Assembly (NCBI GenBank): GCA_963930325.1
Contig: CAWVME010000005.1
Location: forward strand, 1 to 7,662
DNA: 7,662 bases
Source of the DNA: CALXJM01 sp963930325
Lineage (GTDB): Bacteria; Bacillota; Clostridia; TANB77; CAG-508
Direction of reading: 5' to 3'
Below are positions 1 through 4,999 of this stretch, in pieces. Below the pieces are notes generated by a model. The model made no database searches. It saw only the letters and a program-made list of their open reading frames with translations, and was not told the DNA's origin. The translations under genes and the position numbers were made by a program. How positions within the stretch are numbered: the first letter of the stretch is position 1; each line of letters begins with the position of its first letter.

Positions 1-2
1 GA

Positions 3-2123
3 GAGACTGCACCTATTCCAGATGGTTTTACTGTATCAGAAGAACCAACTGAACAAACAGTGGAAAATGGATTAGTAGTAATAGATCCAAATGGTAATGA
101 ATGGGTATGGGTACCAGTAGACGATATTAATGAATGGATAGTTGAAGAACCAAACATACCAATCAATGGAACAACCGCAGTAGCAAATCGTTATAGTAAA
201 TGGTATGAATATAAAGCATATAGCGGAAAAGATGAAATTCCACTTGAATACAATTCTAGAACTAATAAACCAGGGTATGAAGGATGGCGTGAGCCAGATA
301 TTATAACAGGTGGACCAATTTCTGTACCGCCACGTGATACAAATGGCAATGGAACGGCATATGATGCTATATACCACAATACAGTTTTATCACGATATAC
401 AGCAGATGAATATTGCACTAGTTTAGATATGCTTGCAGAGCAATTTGTAAAAGATTATAATGACATGGTTGATAGTGTTTCGGAATATCATGGATTCTAT
501 ATAGCAAGATATGAATTAACTGGGACTATAGATAATCCAACAGTAGTTTCAGGTACACCAATTTCAGGAGAAAACTGGTATAGCTTATATAATGCATGTA
601 CAAAATTTAGTACAGAACAAGTAACATCAACTATGATTTGGGGAGCACAATGGCAAATGGCAGCAGAGTTCATTAATACGAGAGGAGATAAAAAGCCAGT
701 AGACAATATTGTTACATCTCAGTCATGGGGAAATTATTTAAACACAGATGTATACAACTCAGAAGGAACAAGTATTATTAAAGAAAGTGGAGAAGATGTT
801 CCTTTAGATACAGGAATAACAACTTTTACAATGGCAAATAATATATATGATTTTGCTGGAAACTTCTGGGAATGGACACAGACGGCATGGCAAAACAACA
901 TGAGGGTTATACGTGGTGGAAGTAGCTTTTCTGTTGATAATAATTCTTTCCAGAATGCTAGTGCGATTTCTAATAGCAACCATTCACCAAATTCGACAGG
1001 TACGCAATCTAAGAATTCTACTCGAGCTGTACTTTACCTTAATACAATTAAACCAGAATTAACGCTAACATATTCAGAAGAAGATGGAGCGATAAAAGCG
1101 GTAGCAACAGACAAAACCGGAGCAGGAATAAACTATATTGAAAATCCAGATGGAACAATAACGCAAGGAGACACATCAATATATAATGTACTAAAAAATG
1201 GAGTGTATAGATTTAAGGCAGTAGATGATACGGGAAAAGAAATAACAGCGGTAATAGGAATAAAAAACATTCAAGGCTTAGTAACAGAATGGAATATCCC
1301 AGAGGATAACACAGAAATTAAATTACCAATTAGCAGCGCATTAAATTTGTACGCAAGTGTAGATTGGGGAGATGGAACAAGTCAAGAAATAACAGGAACA
1401 TTTCCAACACATACATATGCAACTGCAGGAACATATGACATAAATATAACAGGAACATTAAATGAATTTGGATATAACGGATATGCAGCTCCAACAGAAG
1501 AAGATTTTGAATACACATTTACACAATATGTAACAAAAGTAAAAGATTGGGGAGATATAGGAGCAACAAAATTTGGGTTTAGCACATGTGAAAATCTGAC
1601 AAGTATAGCAAGCCCAAGGACAGAAAGCTTTAGAAGTGTAACATCTTTTACTAGTACATTTGCTGACTGTAGAGGACTAACAAGTATCCCAACAGACTTA
1701 TTTGCAAATTGTCCTAAAGCAACAAATTTTACCATGACATTTAATAGTTGTAGTGCTCTAAAAGGAGCAATTCCAGAGAGCTTATTTGCAGGCTGTCCTG
1801 AGGCAACTACTTTTGATAGAACATTTTCTGGCTGTATAGGTCTAACGGGAGCAATTCCATCGGACTTATTTGCAAATTGTTCTAAGGCAAATAATTTTTC
1901 AGCTACATTTAGTGGTTGTCGTAAGCTAATGAGCATTCCAGATGAACTATTTGCAAATTGTCTAAATGTAACAGATTTTTCAAGTACATTTTCTAGCTGT
2001 AGAGGGCTAACAGGAAATGCACCAGAACTATGGGAAAGAACAAATGTTACATCATACTCAAGATGTTTTAATGGTTGCAACAATCTAAGCAATTATTCAT
2101 CTATACCAAGCGATTGGAAATAG
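3..2123 (+). CDS. Large probable surface protein, 5'-partial: FGE/C-type-lectin-like + PKD-like + BspA-type repeats
   Basis: The frame is open from base 3, so the true start lies upstream. The GTG at 60 is an internal Val codon with no ribosome binding site. The first part (to ~1045) resembles the formylglycine-generating-enzyme (FGE-sulfatase) fold: WVWVPV near the start, GFYIARYE, then NNIYDFAGNFWEWT, RVIRGGS (903-923) and STRAVLYL. No Cys occurs between 903 and 1050, where true FGE enzymes place catalytic cysteines, so a binding rather than enzymatic role is inferred. A PKD-like domain follows (~1276-1500), with DWGDG at 1362-1376 and HTYATAGTY. Next come about six repeats of 23-28 residues of BspA/DUF285 type (1644-2120). 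I see no LPXTG motif or C-terminal membrane anchor. Secretion is assumed, because the N-terminus is missing. Adhesion or ligand binding is inferred from the domains only. Confidence 0.85.
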   Translation, partial: ETAPIPDGFTVSEEPTEQTVENGLVVIDPNGNEWVWVPVDDINEWIVEEPNIPINGTTAVANRYSKWYEYKAYSGKDEIPLEYNSRTNKPGYEGWREPDIITGGPISVPPRDTNGNGTAYDAIYHNTVLSRYTADEYCTSLDMLAEQFVKDYNDMVDSVSEYHGFYIARYELTGTIDNPTVVSGTPISGENWYSLYNACTKFSTEQVTSTMIWGAQWQMAAEFINTRGDKKPVDNIVTSQSWGNYLNTDVYNSEGTSIIKESGEDVPLDTGITTFTMANNIYDFAGNFWEWTQTAWQNNMRVIRGGSSFSVDNNSFQNASAISNSNHSPNSTGTQSKNSTRAVLYLNTIKPELTLTYSEEDGAIKAVATDKTGAGINYIENPDGTITQGDTSIYNVLKNGVYRFKAVDDTGKEITAVIGIKNIQGLVTEWNIPEDNTEIKLPISSALNLYASVDWGDGTSQEITGTFPTHTYATAGTYDINITGTLNEFGYNGYAAPTEEDFEYTFTQYVTKVKDWGDIGATKFGFSTCENLTSIASPRTESFRSVTSFTSTFADCRGLTSIPTDLFANCPKATNFTMTFNSCSALKGAIPESLFAGCPEATTFDRTFSGCIGLTGAIPSDLFANCSKANNFSATFSGCRKLMSIPDELFANCLNVTDFSSTFSSCRGLTGNAPELWERTNVTSYSRCFNGCNNLSNYSSIPSDWK
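921..1028 (+). other. Asn/Ser-rich loop of the FGE/lectin-like domain, candidate variable region
   Basis: This stretch of 36 codons directly follows the RGG motif and ends at STRA. It encodes mostly Asn, Ser, Thr, Ala and Gly, and 26 of the 36 codons end in T or C. Unusual codons for this gene (GCG, TCG, ACG, CGA) cluster here. In C-type-lectin-fold targets of diversity-generating retroelements, the variable region sits at this place, after RGGS. Such regions carry NNY codons derived from AAC/AAT in the template. This is a resemblance only: no template repeat or reverse transcriptase is visible in the window, and the domain is not at the C-terminus, as it usually is in such targets. Confidence 0.3.
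1644..2120 (+). repeat. Coding repeats: about six BspA/DUF285-type leucine-rich units
   Basis: Units begin near 1644, 1725, 1809, 1893, 1974 and 2052 and are 27, 28, 28, 27, 26 and 23 residues long. The core pattern is xFxxTFxxCxxLxxIPxxLFANCxxxT, with two Cys per unit in the first four. The fifth unit loses the second Cys (ELWERTNVT) and the sixth is shortened and ends the protein. Regular units of this type are known from secreted or surface proteins of host-associated anaerobes. The DNA copies are similar but not identical, with TTATTTGCAAATTG recurring, so recombination between units is possible. Confidence 0.75.
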
Positions 2124-2217
2124 GAAACTGAAGCCGTATGGGCGAACGATACTTCCCCATACAAAATTACAACAGAATTAATATTAGAGACAAGCAATAA
2201 CAGCAGAGAACCTTAAC

Positions 2218-2236
2218 GGGCGAACAATGTTCGCCC
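2218..2236. repeat. Palindrome GGGCGAACA-A-TGTTCGCCC, copy 1
   Basis: Perfect 9-bp arms surround a single central base. The copy is identical, with a few flanking bases, to the one at 7319-7337. The GC-rich arms stand out in an AT-rich background. As RNA it would form a stable hairpin and might help end transcription of the upstream gene, but no U-tract follows this copy. Confidence 0.8.
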
Positions 2237-2293
2237 CTACAGATTGAACGGAATTAATGTTAGCAACAAACAATATCAGGCAGAGCACATGTA

Positions 2294-2312
2294 GGGCGAA
2301 CAGTGTTCGCCC
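2294..2312. repeat. Palindrome GGGCGAACA-G-TGTTCGCCC, copy 2
   Basis: The same 9-bp arms occur with G as the centre base, exactly 76 bp after copy 1. It is preceded by TGTA, and its right side continues CCGCCC instead of CCTACA. Confidence 0.8.
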
Positions 2313-2405
2313 GCCCTTCGTAGAAATTGCTAAAACAAAACCAAAATAACAGCATTATGTGAAAATCCTGCCTCCTCCAAGGCGTTAAAGAAAAAGGCAA
2401 AAAAT

Positions 2406-2442
2406 ATGTAAATTTATAAAAAAATGTAAATTTATAAAAAAA
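2406..2442. repeat. Two 18-bp direct repeats upstream of the hyd promoter
   Basis: ATGTAAATTTATAAAAAA occurs twice in tandem, starting at 2406 and 2424. A related TTGTAAAAAAA follows and overlaps the -35 element. The A-tract-rich repeats end just before the -35 at 2444. They could serve as an UP element for RNA polymerase or as a repeated protein-binding site. Confidence 0.6.
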
Positions 2443-2443
2443 A

Positions 2444-2472
2444 TTGTAAAAAAAACTCTATTCTGATATAAT
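2444..2472 (+). promoter_or_regulatory. SigmaA-type promoter of the hyd operon
   Basis: The -35 is TTGTAA (2444-2449), followed by a 17-bp spacer and a perfect -10 TATAAT (2467-2472). The preceding TGA (2464-2466) gives an extended -10. Transcription would start near 2478-2480, leaving a leader of about 130 nt before hydC. An A/T-rich, UP-like tract lies immediately upstream. The match is close to consensus; use in the cell is inferred. Confidence 0.7.
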
Positions 2473-2488
2473 CAGCATAGAGTTTTTT
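2450..2488. promoter_or_regulatory. 39-bp inverted repeat enclosing the hyd -10 box
   Basis: The perfect 12-bp arms AAAAAACTCTAT (2450-2461) and ATAGAGTTTTTT (2477-2488) flank an inner 5-bp arm pair, CTGAT (2463-2467) and ATCAG (2471-2475). The TATAAT box runs across the inner right arm. Read from upstream, this is a terminator-like hairpin ending in a T-run. As DNA, it could be an operator covering the promoter. RNA started at this promoter would contain only the right arm, so it would not fold this hairpin. Confidence 0.6.
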
Positions 2489-2496
2489 ATTATATA

Positions 2497-2539
2497 GAAA
2501 AAAATCGTCCTTTATCTTAACTGGATGTGGATTTTTTCT
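2497..2539 (+). other. Possible leader hairpin with U-tract upstream of hydC
   Basis: GAAAAAAATC (2497-2506) can pair with GATTTTTTC (2530-2538) with one bulged A. The inner TCC and GGA may extend the fold. The structure lies between the predicted start site and hydC and ends in a run of U. An attenuator is conceivable, but the stem is almost all A-U and weak. Confidence 0.25.
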
Positions 2540-2566
2540 TATTAAAATTTATTACTACAATGAATG

Positions 2567-2580
2567 TTACAAATTTGTAA
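2567..2580. promoter_or_regulatory. 14-bp palindrome TTACAAATTTGTAA, operator-like
   Basis: This perfect, gapless 7+7 palindrome ends 14 bases before the hydC ribosome binding site and lies in the predicted leader. It suggests a dimeric DNA-binding regulator. It is not the Rex motif (TTGT...ACAA with a spacer), because its half-sites face the other way. The regulator is unknown. Confidence 0.4.
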
Positions 2581-2608
2581 GAATAAAATAAATTAAAGGA
2601 GGAGGCAC

Positions 2609-3106
2609 ATGGAAGAAAACAAACAAAAATGTCATTGCGGAAATGAAAAATTAGACAGCACTATGAAGAAAATTTTGGAAACATACACAAAGGATAAGGA
2701 TAATTTAATTCAAATTCTAAATGAAGTACAAGAACATTATGGATATATCAGTACAGAAAATCAGAAAGCTATTTCAGAATATTTAAACATTCCAATGGCA
2801 GAAATTTATGGGGTTATTACGTTTTATTCTAGATTTACGCTTAAACCAAAGGGAAAATATAATATTGCTGTGTGTTTAGGAACAGCATGTTTTGTAAAAG
2901 GTTCAGAAAAAATTTTAGACAGGGTAAAACAAAAACTTGGAATTGATGTAGGTGAAACTACTCCAGATGGAAAATTTTCTCTAGAGGCAACTAGGTGTAT
3001 TGGAGCTTGCGGATTAGCTCCAGTGTTTACAATAAATGACGAAGTGCATGGAAAAGCTACAGTGGAAATGGTAGACAAAGTAATAGAAGAATATATGAAT
3101 AAATAA
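2609..3106 (+). CDS. hydC: NADH-linked [FeFe]-hydrogenase gamma subunit, NuoE-like thioredoxin-fold [2Fe-2S] protein
   Basis: This 165-residue protein matches the usual length of NuoE/HydC/HndA subunits. A helical N-terminal half (~15-80, with HYGYIS and GVITFYSRF) precedes a thioredoxin-like [2Fe-2S] domain. Its ligands are C89, C94, C130 and C134 in CLGTAC and CIGAC. In the family it pairs with the NuoF-like subunit and passes electrons between FMN and the rest of the complex in the cytoplasm. The ATG is set by a strong AAAGGAGGAGG (2595-2605). It is the first gene of the operon, 18 bp ahead of hydB. The N-terminus carries a short Cys-His-Cys (residues 8-10) whose role I cannot assign. The hydC name follows the Thermotoga order hydC-hydB-hydA; hndA is an equivalent name. 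Confidence 0.9.
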   Translation: MEENKQKCHCGNEKLDSTMKKILETYTKDKDNLIQILNEVQEHYGYISTENQKAISEYLNIPMAEIYGVITFYSRFTLKPKGKYNIAVCLGTACFVKGSEKILDRVKQKLGIDVGETTPDGKFSLEATRCIGACGLAPVFTINDEVHGKATVEMVDKVIEEYMNK

Positions 3107-3124
3107 AAAATGGAGGTATAAAAA

Positions 3125-3883
3125 ATGAAAACACTGCAGGAAATTCAGCAAATAAGAGAAGAAAAACGTAAAGAATTAGACTTAAGAGTAAATTTAAATG
3201 CTATAACAAAAGAAAAGCACATTTTGGTATGTAGAGGAACTGGCTGTACTTCTTCAAAATCACCTAAAATAATAGAGAAATTTAAAGAACTTGTTAAAGA
3301 AAAAGAACTTTCAAATGTTAGAGTTATACAAACAGGTTGTTTTGGACTATGTGCTAAAGGCCCTATTGTAATTATTAGACCAGAAGATACTTTTTATGCT
3401 ATGGTAACAGAAGATGATTGCGAAGAAATTATTAATACACATATTATTGCAGGAAAACTTGTTGAGAGATTATTATGTAAAGATGTTGATAATACAGTTG
3501 TAAAAAGACTAGACGAGTTAAATTTTTATAAAAAGCAGAAAAGAATTGCTTTAAAAAACTGTGGTGTAATTAACCCAGAAGATATTGATGAATATATAGC
3601 TTTTGATGGATATAAGGCATTAGAAAAGGTATTAAAAACAATGACACCTGAAGATGTTATTGAAGAAATTACCGCTTCTGGACTTAGAGGTAGAGGAGGA
3701 GCAGGATTTTCAACAGGAAAGAAATGGCAATTTACAAAAATAGCTGAAGGAGACCAAAAGTATGTAGTGTGTAATGCAGACGAAGGAGATCCAGGAGCTT
3801 TTATGGATAGAAGTATATTAGAGGGAGACCCACATTGTGTAATAGAGGCAATGATGATAGCTGGGTTTGCTATCCGGAGCTAA
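3125..3883 (+). CDS. hydB: HydB (NuoF-like) hydrogenase subunit, N-terminal part up to the frameshift
   Basis: As read, 252 residues ending IRS-stop. The N-terminal [2Fe-2S] thioredoxin-like domain has C36, C41, C72 and C76 (CRGTGC, CFGLC), like HndB or the N-terminal arm of HydB. The start of the NuoF flavin domain follows: GLRGRGGAGFSTGKKW at 186-201 and NADEGDPGAFMDRS at 217-230. The frame should continue as GANKGYIYVRAEYP, which lies in the +1 frame, so this is half of a split gene. Removing one C at 3874 or 3875 joins it to the downstream half into a 619-residue protein, the normal length for this subunit. The start is supported by GGAGG at 3112-3116, eight bases before the ATG. If the frameshift is real, this half alone cannot bind NADH or the C-terminal clusters. 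Confidence 0.9.
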   Translation: MKTLQEIQQIREEKRKELDLRVNLNAITKEKHILVCRGTGCTSSKSPKIIEKFKELVKEKELSNVRVIQTGCFGLCAKGPIVIIRPEDTFYAMVTEDDCEEIINTHIIAGKLVERLLCKDVDNTVVKRLDELNFYKKQKRIALKNCGVINPEDIDEYIAFDGYKALEKVLKTMTPEDVIEEITASGLRGRGGAGFSTGKKWQFTKIAEGDQKYVVCNADEGDPGAFMDRSILEGDPHCVIEAMMIAGFAIRS

Positions 3884-4985
3884 TAAAGGGTATATTTATG
3901 TAAGAGCGGAATATCCAATTGCAGTAAAACGATTTGAAGTAGCTATTTTGCAAGCTAAAGAATATGGAATTTTAGGAAAGAACATTTGGGGCACAGGATT
4001 CGACTTTGAATTAGAAATTAGATTAGGCGCAGGAGCTTTTGTTTGTGGAGAAGAAACAGCATTGCTAGAATCTATTGAAGGAAGAAGAGGACAACCAAGG
4101 GTAAAACCACCTTATCCTGCAAATAGTGGATTATGGGGCAAGCCTACATTAATTAATAATGTAGAAACTTTTGCAAATGTAACAAAAATTATTTTAAATG
4201 GTGCAGAATGGTATGCTTCAATTGGAACAGAAAAATCGAAAGGAACTAAGGTATTTGCATTAGGAGGAGATGTAATTAATGTAGGACTAGTAGAAGTGCC
4301 TATGGGAACAACATTAAGAGAAATTATATTTGATATTGGTGGGGGAATACCAGAAGGAAGAAAATTTAAAGTAGCACAAACAGGAGGCCCATCTGGTGGA
4401 TGTATTCCAAAACAATACTTAGATACACCAATTGATTATGAATCTTTAGCAACTATAGGATCTATGATGGGTTCTGGTGGACTAATTGTTATGGATGAAA
4501 GAAAATGTATGGTTAATTTAGCAAAATTCTATTTAGGCTTTACTGTAGACGAGTCTTGTGGAAAATGTACACCATGTAGAATTGGAACCAAAAGAATGCT
4601 AGAACTGTTAGAAAGAATTACCAAAGGGCAAGGAAAAAATGGAGATATAGAAAAGCTAGAAAAATTAGCTAATATGATAAAAAAAGCTTCTATTTGTGGA
4701 CTAGGGCAAACAGCACCAAACCCAATACTAAGCACTATTAAATATTTTAGAGAAGAATATGAAGCACACATTATAAAAAAGGAATGCCCTGCCGGCGAAT
4801 GCAAGGCTTTAACTAAAATTACCATTAACCCAGAATTGTGTAAAGGTTGTGGAATTTGTAAGAAAAATTGCCCAGTAGGTGCAATTAGTGGGGAACCTAA
4901 AAAAACACATAAAATTGATAGTAATATTTGTATTAAATGTGGTGTGTGTGTAAGTAAATGCCCATTTAAGGCAATTAGTAAGTAA
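3867..4985 (+). CDS. hydB: HydB (NuoF-like) hydrogenase subunit, C-terminal part after the frameshift
   Basis: This carries the rest of the NuoF fold. Numbering as in the repaired 619-residue protein, it has GAGAFVCGEETAL (from G301; FMN/NADH site) and the [4Fe-4S] ligands C478, C481, C484 and C524 (SCGKCTPCR and ICGLGQ). A C-terminal two-[4Fe-4S] ferredoxin domain follows, with C572/575/578/582 and C602/605/608/612. In HydABC enzymes this subunit oxidises or reduces NAD(H) at FMN and wires electrons to HydA. The only in-frame start is TTG at 3867, with no ribosome binding site and a start inside a conserved block. A separate gene is therefore unlikely; it should be read as a continuation of the 3125 start. 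Its stop overlaps the ribosome binding site of hydA. Confidence 0.9.
   Translation: MLSGANKGYIYVRAEYPIAVKRFEVAILQAKEYGILGKNIWGTGFDFELEIRLGAGAFVCGEETALLESIEGRRGQPRVKPPYPANSGLWGKPTLINNVETFANVTKIILNGAEWYASIGTEKSKGTKVFALGGDVINVGLVEVPMGTTLREIIFDIGGGIPEGRKFKVAQTGGPSGGCIPKQYLDTPIDYESLATIGSMMGSGGLIVMDERKCMVNLAKFYLGFTVDESCGKCTPCRIGTKRMLELLERITKGQGKNGDIEKLEKLANMIKKASICGLGQTAPNPILSTIKYFREEYEAHIIKKECPAGECKALTKITINPELCKGCGICKKNCPVGAISGEPKKTHKIDSNICIKCGVCVSKCPFKAISK
3871..3883 (+). pseudogene. hydB: Frameshift site splitting hydB
   Basis: The sequence reads GCT ATC CGG AGC TAA. Deleting one C (3874 or 3875) gives ATC GGA GCT AAT AAA GGG, which encodes the conserved IGANKG of NuoF-type subunits. All family motifs on both sides are intact, so the lesion is recent or an error in the sequence. 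The premature stop is TAA at 3881-3883. Confidence 0.9.
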
Positions 4986-4999
4986 GGAGGAATAGAAAA

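Larger units (their letters stand above)
2124..2330. repeat. Three imperfect ~76-bp tandem units, each with a GGGCGAAC palindrome
   Basis: Units 1 (2172-2247) and 2 (2248 to ~2323) align with a 76-bp offset. They share ACNGAATTAATNTTAG starts, a GCAGAG segment and the palindrome. A more diverged, shortened unit lies just after the stop codon of the preceding gene (~2124-2171), with GGGCGAAC at 2140-2147. No open frame or RNA gene is visible. The block behaves like a REP/MITE-type intergenic repeat family. From ~2330 to 2400 I see only unremarkable AT-rich sequence. Confidence 0.7.

Noticed and set aside
60..62. GTG as the start of the first gene
   Set aside because: The same frame is open back to base 3 with sequence that fits the family (APIPDGFTVSEEP), and no ribosome binding site precedes the GTG.
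1382..2092. Minus-strand open frame of 236 residues opposite the BspA repeats
   Set aside because: It mirrors the repeats of the + strand gene. Its composition is that of an antisense reading of a repetitive coding region.
2400..2608. Rex operator upstream of hydC
   Set aside because: Rex is expected to control such operons, but no TTGT(T/G)(A)-spacer-mirror ACAA site is seen. The palindrome at 2567-2580 has the opposite half-site order.
3867..3869. TTG as a real start of an independent gene
   Set aside because: It has no ribosome binding site and begins within a conserved NuoF block, so it is the continuation of a frameshifted hydB.
2609..4985. Respiratory complex I (nuoE-nuoF)
   Set aside because: The next gene is a full [FeFe]-hydrogenase with H-cluster motifs. 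HydB carries the extra N- and C-terminal cluster domains of hydrogenase partners, and no membrane nuo genes are present.
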